Positions 33,061 to 40,692 of a stretch of DNA of 64,000 bases are shown here, piece after piece. The stretch is taken from contig NZ_KB899412.1 in NCBI RefSeq assembly GCF_000378205.1, forward strand, positions 62,001 to 126,000, given 5' to 3'. Below the pieces are notes generated by a model. The model was not told the DNA's origin and searched no databases. It was given only the letters and a program-made list of their open reading frames with translations. Positions within the stretch are counted from its first letter, which is position 1. Every line of letters begins with the position of its first letter. Source of the stretch: Sediminispirochaeta bajacaliforniensis DSM 16054 (GTDB lineage Bacteria; Spirochaetota; Spirochaetia; DSM-16054; Sediminispirochaetaceae). The translations under genes and the position numbers were made by a program.

Positions 33061-34101
33061 CTATGCTATGGTGATTTTTTCGGAAGGACCTTCGACGCTG
33101 CCTATGAGGGCCGCGGATAGTCCTTTTTCATTCATTGCTTCGACACATCTTTCAGCATCCCGTGGGGAAACGGCTGCCAGAAGTCCTCCCGAGGTTTGCG
33201 GATCAAAAAGAAGGTCGAGGAGAACCGGATCAATCGTTTCCGCATTGGCGATGAAAGGCAATCTGAACTCCTTGTTCCGGTAGGTCCCCTCGGGGACAAG
33301 GCCCATGGATGCATATTCCATGACATCGGGAAGGAGCTTAAGGCTGCCGCTCTTGATCGTAAACCCCCAGGCGGAACCTGAGACCATCTCTGCTGCATGT
33401 CCAAGGAGACCGAAACCCGTCACATCGGTACATGCAGATAGATCGGCGGTTTTCAGAATTTCCATTGCGGAAAGATTGAGGGTCGCCATCTGCCGGGAGG
33501 CGGCCTCTATTGCCTCCTCGCTGGCCAACTCCGCTCTGAGCGCCGTGTTGATCAGCCCCGTTCCGAGGGCCTTTGAAAATATGAGGGCATCCCCCTTTCT
33601 GAGGGTGTTGTTTCTCCATACCTTCTGAGGATCCACCCTGCCGGTAATGGAAAAGCCCAGCTTCAGCTCCGGGTCGTCGACACTGTGCCCTCCGACCAGG
33701 GAGCAGGATGCCTCGGAGAGCGCGGAGATTCCTCCCTCCATCATACTGCGCAGATGTTCGAGGGGAATCTTATCCTTAGGGTAGCAGAGGATGGTGAGCG
33801 CCGTGAGTGGTGTTCCTCCCATGGCAAAAACATCGGAGAGGGCGTTGGCTGCTGCTATCCTCCCGAAGGTGAAGGGATCATCGACGATAGGAGGGAAAAA
33901 GTCGACAGTTTGGACCAATGCCATATGCTCGTCGATTTTATAGACCCCCGCATCTTCCGCAGCGGAAAAATCACTCAGAACCGCCGGATTTTCGGCTTGC
34001 GAAAGGCCGCATAATGCCTTATCAAGCAGCCCCGGCCCTAATTTTGCCCCGCAACCCGAGAAACGGGTGAAACCGGTTAATTTTATTGCTTCATCTTTCA
34101 T
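33061..34101 (-). CDS. selD: Selenide, water dikinase (selenophosphate synthetase)
   Basis: A 346-residue cytoplasmic enzyme that makes selenophosphate from selenide and ATP. The N-terminal active site is 'TRFSGCGAKLGPG' with C17 and K20 (a Cys form, encoded TGC, not selenocysteine). 'DFFPPIVDDPFTFGRIAAANALSDVFAMGG' and 'GGHSVDDPELKLGFSITG' are family motifs. The start overlaps the stop of the xdhC-yqeB fusion gene by ATGA. Selenophosphate could serve selenoproteins, seleno-tRNA or the selenium cofactor of molybdenum hydroxylases; the neighbours point to the last. Confidence 0.96.
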   Translation of the reverse strand: MKDEAIKLTGFTRFSGCGAKLGPGLLDKALCGLSQAENPAVLSDFSAAEDAGVYKIDEHMALVQTVDFFPPIVDDPFTFGRIAAANALSDVFAMGGTPLTALTILCYPKDKIPLEHLRSMMEGGISALSEASCSLVGGHSVDDPELKLGFSITGRVDPQKVWRNNTLRKGDALIFSKALGTGLINTALRAELASEEAIEAASRQMATLNLSAMEILKTADLSACTDVTGFGLLGHAAEMVSGSAWGFTIKSGSLKLLPDVMEYASMGLVPEGTYRNKEFRLPFIANAETIDPVLLDLLFDPQTSGGLLAAVSPRDAERCVEAMNEKGLSAALIGSVEGPSEKITIA

Positions 34102-35708
34102 ACTATTTTTTTCCTCCGTGCCAAAAGCATCAAGATTGCCTCAAGGACCCCGCCGGCTACGGCACGGGCCTTGTCACTTACGGTGGTGAAGTCAGCTTTT
34201 TCTCCCCGGGGATCAACATCCCCGATTTTAAAGTCTTTGGTAACCTCGCTTCCTCCCTTGATTAGGCCCCTGACCATGCCATCGATGGGAGCCGTAACGA
34301 TATCCTTCTGCCCATCTTTCCCTCTGATGGCCATGACAGGATCTCCGCTACGTACAATATCGCCAAGGGCGCAAAGTTCTTCAATGATACCGGCTACCGG
34401 GGCTCTGATGACACGCTTTGCAGAAACCCCCGAGATGTTTCCCGGAACATTGGTATTGGCCTGTGCCGAGCCGTGGAGGATGACTTTTCCGAGGTGATGT
34501 CCCCGATTGGTCTCTATTACCGCATCAACGTCGTCACCTGCGGAAAAGCCGGGCCCCAGACCGATGACCGCAGGAGCCATCTTCTTATGTGTTCCGAGAT
34601 TCTTTTTTGCAAGAATGGCGTCGACAACGGCAGCCGGACGGAGCGCCTGAATAAGTGATCCTTCCGGGTCGGCAATGATGGGGATCTTACCTTCGGTAAG
34701 CACCGCCTCAATTTCTTCAAAGCTTTCGACACGACAGGCGATGATTCCTTCCACCACCATGGTTCCGTCGAACATCGCTTGAGCGAAGGCGACGCTACGT
34801 CGTATCACCGTCGGATGCTTAATCTCGAGTACGACGACCTCGAAGCCCGATCTGAAAAGCCGACAAATGGTGCCGGTGGCGATATCGCCTCCTCCCCTGA
34901 CCACCACACGCCTTGGGTGGTCTCCCGAAAGAGGCACTCCCGTATGCCCGCTTCGAACGGCAAGCAGTTCCGCCGCTATCGATATTGCAATCTCCTGTGG
35001 TGTTTCCGCTCCGATATCCAAACCGATGGGGGCCCTTACCCCGGCAAGTTGTGCCTGAGGCACGCCTTCGTCGGCCAATTTATCCATGAGCAGACGAACC
35101 TTTCGACGGCTGCCGAGCATACCAAGATAGATAAACGATTTACCAACAAAATAACGGAGAGCCCGCTCATCGCTGCTGTTGGTCGCAATGATAATAAAAG
35201 AGGAGGGATCAGAGGGTAGTGAAGCCATTGCCTCTTCGAGATCGTTTCCGAGATACAGCTTTGCTGCCATGGGAAATCGCTCAGCGGAACAGAATTCGGC
35301 TCGCTCCTCCACCACCTCGACACGAAAGCCAAGTTTCGCCGCTACCTTTGCAATCTCAAGACTTACGTGTCCCCCTCCTACAAGAACGAGCCTGGAACCC
35401 GGATTGACACATTCTATAAAAACCTTTAAGGACCCGCCACATTCCATGCTTATGCTTTCGACCTTGTCACCCCGGTCGAGGTCATATTCAAGAAGCTTGG
35501 ATCGATCGAAGCGGATACATTGCAAAGCCTCCTCAATCACTATCCCCTCTACAGGGCCTCCTCCAATTGTTCCGAAACTCCTGCCATTGCTTAGGACAAT
35601 CATTTTCGCTTTGCTTCGGGGGGTAGAGCCTGATGATGATACGATAGTGGCAACGGCAAAGGGAGTGTGCTCTGCCGACAGCTGTGCGGCTTTTTCAAAA
35701 AGGTTCAT
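34098..35708 (-). CDS. XdhC/CoxI-YqeB fusion: selenium-dependent molybdenum hydroxylase maturation factor
   Basis: A 536-residue two-part protein. Residues about 1-250 are an XdhC/CoxI-type Mo-cofactor chaperone: 'FAVATIVSSSGSTPRSKAKMIV', 'GTIGGGPVEGIVIEEAL', then a Rossmann segment 'RLVLVGGGHVSLEIAKVAAKLGF'. Residues about 270-536 match the YqeB/EF2563 family ('VVVRGGGDIATGTICRLFRSGF', 'VIGLGPGFSAGDDVDAVIETNRGH', 'KDIVTAPIDGMVRGLI'), which is a marker for selenium-dependent molybdenum hydroxylases. In many bacteria these are separate genes. The ATG at 35708 has AGGAG eight bases upstream. It likely loads the Mo site of the xanthine dehydrogenase with sulfide or selenide. Confidence 0.9.
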   Translation of the reverse strand: MNLFEKAAQLSAEHTPFAVATIVSSSGSTPRSKAKMIVLSNGRSFGTIGGGPVEGIVIEEALQCIRFDRSKLLEYDLDRGDKVESISMECGGSLKVFIECVNPGSRLVLVGGGHVSLEIAKVAAKLGFRVEVVEERAEFCSAERFPMAAKLYLGNDLEEAMASLPSDPSSFIIIATNSSDERALRYFVGKSFIYLGMLGSRRKVRLLMDKLADEGVPQAQLAGVRAPIGLDIGAETPQEIAISIAAELLAVRSGHTGVPLSGDHPRRVVVRGGGDIATGTICRLFRSGFEVVVLEIKHPTVIRRSVAFAQAMFDGTMVVEGIIACRVESFEEIEAVLTEGKIPIIADPEGSLIQALRPAAVVDAILAKKNLGTHKKMAPAVIGLGPGFSAGDDVDAVIETNRGHHLGKVILHGSAQANTNVPGNISGVSAKRVIRAPVAGIIEELCALGDIVRSGDPVMAIRGKDGQKDIVTAPIDGMVRGLIKGGSEVTKDFKIGDVDPRGEKADFTTVSDKARAVAGGVLEAILMLLARRKKIV

Positions 35709-35754
35709 GGGACAGCTCCTGAACAGCATTGTTTTCACGCATTAGCGTTGTAGC

Positions 35755-35786
35755 ATACCATTGTTTTGATTATGATCCAATGGTAT
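35755..35786. promoter_or_regulatory. Inverted repeat between yqeC and the xdhC-yqeB gene
   Basis: ATACCATTG (35755-35763) and CAATGGTAT (35778-35786) form a perfect 9-bp inverted repeat with a 14-base loop in the 90-bp gap between the two genes. There is no T-run, so an operator or an mRNA hairpin is more likely than a terminator. Confidence 0.45.
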
Positions 35787-35798
35787 TCCATCATTTTT

Positions 35799-36575
35799 TT
35801 AAACGGCCATTATCTGTGCCTTTACGTCCTTCGCCATCATTGACCCGAAGAGCATCTCGATCCCTTTTTCTCCCCCTTCGGAGTGCAGGAAAAGCCTTTC
35901 AAGGCTCTCTTTAAGATTGGCAGCACGATCTTTATTCAGCATATCCAGCTTGTTAAAAAGGAGAAAGCGCCGTGCATTGGAAGGGGCCGATTTAAAAGCG
36001 CCTTCGGGATGGGTGGCAAGACGATAGTAGTGTTCCGCCGTAACCGGGCATTCCGGGCGGCAGCCCGTAAGAGATGCGAAACGTTCCGGACGGTGAACAT
36101 GGTTTTCATCCATGGGGGCCTCATAACTGTCGAGCCCAATTACGGCAATGAGGTGGGTGGTGCACTTCGGTATCTGAGGCTCCTGGGATCCCGGAGCCTT
36201 AAGCGGACGCCGCTTTGCCCCATCAGCCTCTACAATGATCAGATCGTAATCCCGGCGAAGTTCACAGATACGGTCCCTTTCATAGCCCTTGACCTTCTTG
36301 ATTTCCGGAAGTTCCGCCTCGGCTGCAAAGGTTATGGATCCATCCCCGGAAGAGGGTGGGACAACCGTTTCCCCTATGAAACAGCGATGAAAACGAGCGG
36401 TAGGGTCTATACGCGGATCGAACATCTTGGTTGTGGTAGTGATCAGCACATTCTTTCCCCGACGTGCTGCAGATTCGGCAAGGTGATAGAGGGTCGTACT
36501 CTTTCCTCCTCCTCCGGTGAGGGCGATGATCGGAGGATGGAGAGGGGAAGCTTGTTCTGTCTTGTCGAACAACAT
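35799..36575 (-). CDS. yqeC: YqeC: putative selenium cofactor biosynthesis protein
   Basis: A 258-residue P-loop protein of the YqeC family found with selenium-dependent molybdenum hydroxylases. The nucleotide site 'IALTGGGGKSTTLYHLAESAARRG' (about residues 17-40) is followed by 'VLITTTTKMFDP', 'DLIIVEADGAKRRPLKAPGSQEPQIP' and 'LFNKLDMLN', a G-protein-like base-recognition segment. Its exact reaction is not known. The start at 36575 has GGAG nine bases before it and matches the usual family beginning; the ATG at 36590 would add five residues. TATGAT (36600-36605, minus strand) is a possible -10. It heads the operon. Confidence 0.88.
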   Translation of the reverse strand: MLFDKTEQASPLHPPIIALTGGGGKSTTLYHLAESAARRGKNVLITTTTKMFDPRIDPTARFHRCFIGETVVPPSSGDGSITFAAEAELPEIKKVKGYERDRICELRRDYDLIIVEADGAKRRPLKAPGSQEPQIPKCTTHLIAVIGLDSYEAPMDENHVHRPERFASLTGCRPECPVTAEHYYRLATHPEGAFKSAPSNARRFLLFNKLDMLNKDRAANLKESLERLFLHSEGGEKGIEMLFGSMMAKDVKAQIMAV

Positions 36576-36644
36576 GGTAAAGAGCTCCATAGCGAGATGA
36601 TCATAACAGATTTTATGCTGCTGTGCTAATCATCCGCTTAGCTA

Positions 36645-36673
36645 TTGACCTGGCATATCTCTATGCCTACATT
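36645..36673 (+). promoter_or_regulatory. Promoter of the REC-HD gene, implying a leaderless start
   Basis: TTGACC (36645-36650), a 17-base spacer and TACATT (36668-36673) end exactly six bases before the GTG at 36680. Transcription would begin at the start codon itself. Confidence 0.6.
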
Positions 36674-36679
36674 TTAAGG

Positions 36680-38224
36680 GTGAGTAACGATGAAATCTTG
36701 CCGCATGTCCTCGTTGTTGATGACGAGGCCATAAATCGCCTCCTTCTTATTACGGCCCTGAGAAAGCGGGGCTATCTCCCGGAAGAGGCGGCCAACGGTA
36801 AAGATGCTTTAGAAAAGATAAAGCAAAAGTCTCCTGATCTTATTCTGCTTGACGTGATGATGCCCGATTTAACCGGGTTTGATGTCTGCCGCAGCCTTAA
36901 AGAGCATAAAGAGACTGCGGATATCCCTGTAATTCTTGTCACAGCCCTTCATAGTCGTGAGGATATCGAAGAGGGAATAAAAGTAGGGGCCGATGAATTC
37001 ATCTCCAAACCGGTCAATATCAATGAACTAATGGTTCGTGTCAGGACCTTGCTGAAGATACGTGAACTCAATGCCCACGTTGCCTCCAGCGGACTTTTGT
37101 CTTCCTTCGACGGGATAGCCGCTTCGGGTCTCTCAGCCCCGACGGAATTGAGTTGTGCCGAGGCTGATCACCTTATTGCAAGTATTATTGAGGCCCATCT
37201 TGCTGTCGGACCGGAGGATTATCACAGGCCGCATGCTGTTTTTGTCTCCCTTAGTGCCGGGAGCTATGAATGCGGAGGAAAGCTGTTTTTTAGAACGGAA
37301 GAGGATATCGAGGAAGAAAATATCGATGCCGAACTTAATATTGAGCAGTTGCAGTCCCTCGGGGTGTGGCAAGAGGGAATGTTGATGTCGAACTGGCAGG
37401 GGGCCGCTTCCTCGCCGGAGGCGTATACAAGGTTTTTTCCTGAAAAACTTATAGAAAAGCTTGGGACGATACGGAACTTTATCCTCTATATTAATGATTC
37501 CCAGCGCATTCTCTTTCTGAACTTTCATCGTAGTCTTAAACTGTTTGATCTTACCTGGTACCGTCACCTCGGGTTTTATATTTATCTCTTGCTGCTCGTC
37601 TTTGAAAAGATGGGCAAAAAAGAAGACGAATATCTCAATCTTGTACGTGAGCTGGGAAAGATAACTGAGGTAAAAGAAGGATCGGAGGGGAAGCATAGAC
37701 GTATACAACGGGTCTGCGCTTTACTCTGTAATAAGCTCGATTGCTCTCCCGGTTATACAACGACACTTCTTGATGCCGTGCAACTCTACGATGTCAGTAA
37801 GCTGATGATAGATCAATCCATACTCAGTAAAGACGGCCCTCTCTCTGGTACCGAATGGACGCTTGTTCGTAAGGCCCCTGTTTTGGCTTCCTGGGTATTT
37901 CACGAATTACCTCGTCTTTCCACGGCGAGAGAGATCGCCGCAAATTTGTACGAGCGATACGACGGGACGGGATATCCTCTCGGCCGAAAGGGCCGGGAAA
38001 TTCCTTTTGCGGCTCGATTGGTACGGGTGGTCGATATTTATGAAAGTTTACGTTCGCGACGCAGTTTTCGTAGTCCGTTTTCCCACGACGAAGCCATCGC
38101 ACTATTGAGCGAGGGCGATGATCGCCTCTCTCCCGATCATTTTGATCCGGAAATTCTCAGGCTCTTTCTCTCGCTGGAAGAAGATGTTCAGACCATCTAC
38201 GGCGATATCCCGAAAGCGACCTGA
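36680..38224 (+). CDS. Response regulator with degenerate HD-GYP-type output domain
   Basis: A 514-residue signalling protein. The receiver (about residues 8-125) is intact: 'VLVVDDEAINRLL', the phospho-acceptor Asp in 'DLILLDVMMPDLTGFDV', and 'EFISKPVNINELMVRVR'. A middle segment of about 200 residues has no clear family. The C-terminal 150 residues follow the HD-GYP pattern but with 'QLYDVSKL' where active enzymes have HD-x-GK, and 'LYERYDGTGYPLG' at the GYP motif. The first metal His is lost, so it probably does not hydrolyse c-di-GMP and may act by binding. The GTG start at 36680 is favoured by the promoter placement; a GTG at 36623 would add a hydrophobic, atypical N-terminus. Confidence 0.82.
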   Translation: MSNDEILPHVLVVDDEAINRLLLITALRKRGYLPEEAANGKDALEKIKQKSPDLILLDVMMPDLTGFDVCRSLKEHKETADIPVILVTALHSREDIEEGIKVGADEFISKPVNINELMVRVRTLLKIRELNAHVASSGLLSSFDGIAASGLSAPTELSCAEADHLIASIIEAHLAVGPEDYHRPHAVFVSLSAGSYECGGKLFFRTEEDIEEENIDAELNIEQLQSLGVWQEGMLMSNWQGAASSPEAYTRFFPEKLIEKLGTIRNFILYINDSQRILFLNFHRSLKLFDLTWYRHLGFYIYLLLLVFEKMGKKEDEYLNLVRELGKITEVKEGSEGKHRRIQRVCALLCNKLDCSPGYTTTLLDAVQLYDVSKLMIDQSILSKDGPLSGTEWTLVRKAPVLASWVFHELPRLSTAREIAANLYERYDGTGYPLGRKGREIPFAARLVRVVDIYESLRSRRSFRSPFSHDEAIALLSEGDDRLSPDHFDPEILRLFLSLEEDVQTIYGDIPKAT

Positions 38225-38241
38225 ACAGCAGTGATTGGTTG

Positions 38242-38271
38242 TTGCCACGCTGGGCTTTTACGGTCTACCAT
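38242..38271 (+). promoter_or_regulatory. proA promoter placed for a leaderless start
   Basis: TTGCCA (38242-38247), an 18-base spacer and TACCAT (38266-38271) end six bases before the proA ATG; no Shine-Dalgarno sequence is present. Confidence 0.5.
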
Positions 38272-38277
38272 GTGTGT

Positions 38278-39582
38278 ATGAGTGTCAGAGAAAAAGCCCT
38301 GATGGTGAAAGATGCCCAGATTTTGCTTGGGGCGGCAAAGGGATCTGAGAAAAATGATGCGCTTGTCGGCATGAAACAGGCCCTACGAAAAGGAGCAAAA
38401 GCAATTTTCGAGGCGAACAAGGCCGACCTTGATGCTGCCGAACGCGAGAAGCTTTCGGCTCCTCTTTTGAAACGACTCAAATTCGACGAAACGAAACTCG
38501 ACCAGGTAATCGCCGGAATCGATGCCTTAATCGAACTTCCGGACCCTGCCGGAAACATCCTTGAAGCGAGGAAACTGGACGAGGGGCTCAACCTCTATCG
38601 GGTAAGTTGTCCCATCGGGGTCATCGGCATGATTTTCGAGTCAAGGCCGGACGCCCTGGTGCAGATTGCATCTCTCGCACTCAAAAGTGGAAACGGATTG
38701 CTTCTCAAGGGAGGAAGTGAGGCCCTGCGGACAAATAGAGCTCTCGCTTCTCTTATTGCCGAAGGGAGTGTTGCCTCCGGTGCCCCCGAGGGGTGGATGG
38801 CCTTTTTGGAAAGTAGAGAGGAGGTGGGAGAGCTCCTTGAACTCGACGATCTGGTTGATCTCCTTATTCCCCGGGGATCGAACGACTTTGTACGCCATAT
38901 CATGAAGAACTCCTCCATTCCAGTTCTCGGACATGCCGATGGCATCTGCCATCTCTATCTTGCCGGGGATGCCGATGAAGAGATGTCTGTTTCTATTGCC
39001 GTTGATTCGAAGACCCAGTATATGGCCGTCTGCAACGCCCTTGAGACCCTTCTCGTTGACGAGACTGCTGCTTCCCGGCTGTTGCCTCCCTTGCAAAAGG
39101 CCTTTCAGGCTGCAGGAGTGGAGCTTCGGGGATGTGATACGACCAGAAGCTTTATCGATGTGGCTGCCGCTACCGAAGAGGATTGGCGTACAGAGTATCT
39201 GGGGCCGATCCTTTCCATACGGGTTGTGAAGGATATCCATGAGGCTGTCGCTCATATCAACCGCTACGGTTCCGGCCATACCGATGCCATCGTGACGAAT
39301 GATCCTGCCAAGGCGTCGTTCTTTATGGTCAGGGTCGATTCCGCCGATCTTTTCTGGAATTGTTCCACACGATTTTCCGACGGATATCGCTATGGTCTCG
39401 GTGCCGAAGTGGGGATCAGCACGAATAAGATCCACGCCAGGGGGCCTGTGGGGCTTGATGGCCTTATGATTTACAAGTGGCGTATGATCGGTTCCGGACA
39501 GATTGTCGACGATTACGCCTCCGGACGCCGTTCGTTTCTCCATCAAGATATCTCCGCCGATCCCTCCGATGCGCTGTTATAG
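38278..39582 (+). CDS. proA: Glutamate-5-semialdehyde dehydrogenase (gamma-glutamyl phosphate reductase)
   Basis: A 434-residue NADPH-dependent enzyme of proline synthesis. Family segments: 'VSCPIGVIGMIFESRPDALVQIASLALKSGNGLLLKGGSEA' (cofactor and substrate region), 'DLLIPRGSNDFVRHIM', 'GHADGICHLYL', and 'YGSGHTDAIVTND'. The expected catalytic Cys is in 'DSKTQYMAVCNALETLLV' (the family usually has P-A-x-C-N). The ATG at 38278 begins the conserved part; no Shine-Dalgarno sequence is seen and the promoter sits six bases before the -10 gap. It is followed 9 bp later by proB. Confidence 0.95.
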   Translation: MSVREKALMVKDAQILLGAAKGSEKNDALVGMKQALRKGAKAIFEANKADLDAAEREKLSAPLLKRLKFDETKLDQVIAGIDALIELPDPAGNILEARKLDEGLNLYRVSCPIGVIGMIFESRPDALVQIASLALKSGNGLLLKGGSEALRTNRALASLIAEGSVASGAPEGWMAFLESREEVGELLELDDLVDLLIPRGSNDFVRHIMKNSSIPVLGHADGICHLYLAGDADEEMSVSIAVDSKTQYMAVCNALETLLVDETAASRLLPPLQKAFQAAGVELRGCDTTRSFIDVAAATEEDWRTEYLGPILSIRVVKDIHEAVAHINRYGSGHTDAIVTNDPAKASFFMVRVDSADLFWNCSTRFSDGYRYGLGAEVGISTNKIHARGPVGLDGLMIYKWRMIGSGQIVDDYASGRRSFLHQDISADPSDALL

Positions 39583-39591
39583 GGGTCGGTT

Positions 39592-40692
39592 ATGAGGGAT
39601 GCCCTTCGAAAAGCAAATCGGATTGTGGTCAAGATCGGTACAAACCTTTTGGCCCGGGACGGAGGGCTTGATGTGGAGGCCATGGCGCGATTTTGTGATC
39701 AGATTGCTTCCTTGCTGGAGGTCGGGAAACAGGTTCTTCTTGTCAGTTCGGGGGCCATCGGTATGGGGGCTATGGAACTGGGTATAGAGAGCAAAGTGAC
39801 CGAGGTCCGGATGCGTCAGGCCTGTGCCGCCATCGGGCAGCCCCTTCTCATGCACCAGTATCGGGAGTGTTTTGCAAATCACGGGATTACCATCGCTCAG
39901 GTACTTATTACACGTTATGTGCTGAACAATCGCAGGACCTACCTTAACCTTCAGGCTTCGGTGGAAACCCTGCTTTCCCTCAATGTTGTTCCCATTTTCA
40001 ATGAGAACGACAGCATTGCCGTTGATGAGATCAACCTTGCCTTTGGTGACAACGACCGTCTCAGCGCCATGGTGGCCAGCAAGATCGATGCCGACCTGCT
40101 TATCATCCTTACGGATATTGACGGTCTCTACGATGGAGACCCCAAAAGCGACCCTCATGTACGTCGCATCGCCGTTGTTCCCAAGATCACCGATGAGGTG
40201 TTCAGCTGGGCAGGGAGCCCCGGAAGTACCTTTTCCACCGGCGGTATGAAGACGAAACTCCTTGCCGCAGAGATTGCCGCCTCGGCTGGTTGCTCCATTG
40301 TCTTGGCCCATGGCAATGAGAAGAATGTACTTCCGAGAATTTGTGAAGGGGAGGATATCGGTACCCTTTTTCTTGCTGGCAAACGCCTTTCGGCACGTAA
40401 CCGCTGGATTCTCAACAGCGCCCCGCGTGGTACCATCTGGATAGACGAGGGGGCGGTCAGCGCGCTCAGGCGCCACAAAAGTCTTTTACCTCCGGGGATC
40501 GTAGGAGTCGAGGGCTTCTTTGATTCGGGCGAGGTGGTTGCCATCAACGATATTGCCAAGGCGGTGACAGCCTTCGATAGCGAGGAGCTTCGGAAATTGA
40601 TGGGACATCACACCGCCGACATCACCTCCATCATCGGTAGTAAACGGCGGGACGAGGTTTCGCTGCCTGAGGATATTGTCTTTCTTGATTAA
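39592..40692 (+). CDS. proB: Glutamate 5-kinase
   Basis: A 366-residue kinase that activates glutamate for proline synthesis. The amino-acid kinase domain (about 1-260) has 'RIVVKIGTNLLARDGGLD', 'VLLVSSGAIGMGAMELG', 'FNENDSIAVDEINLAFGDNDRLSAMVA' and 'GSTFSTGGMKTKLLAAEIA'. A C-terminal PUA domain (about 280-360, 'GTIWIDEGAVSALRRHKSLLPPGI') is complete, as in the full-length E. coli type. It pairs with proA upstream. The stop overlaps the possible first codon of the next gene (TAATG). Confidence 0.96.
   Translation: MRDALRKANRIVVKIGTNLLARDGGLDVEAMARFCDQIASLLEVGKQVLLVSSGAIGMGAMELGIESKVTEVRMRQACAAIGQPLLMHQYRECFANHGITIAQVLITRYVLNNRRTYLNLQASVETLLSLNVVPIFNENDSIAVDEINLAFGDNDRLSAMVASKIDADLLIILTDIDGLYDGDPKSDPHVRRIAVVPKITDEVFSWAGSPGSTFSTGGMKTKLLAAEIAASAGCSIVLAHGNEKNVLPRICEGEDIGTLFLAGKRLSARNRWILNSAPRGTIWIDEGAVSALRRHKSLLPPGIVGVEGFFDSGEVVAINDIAKAVTAFDSEELRKLMGHHTADITSIIGSKRRDEVSLPEDIVFLD

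Noticed and set aside
33061-34101. Selenocysteine in SelD
   Set aside because: The active-site codon is TGC (Cys), and no in-frame TGA interrupts any selenium-pathway gene in the window.
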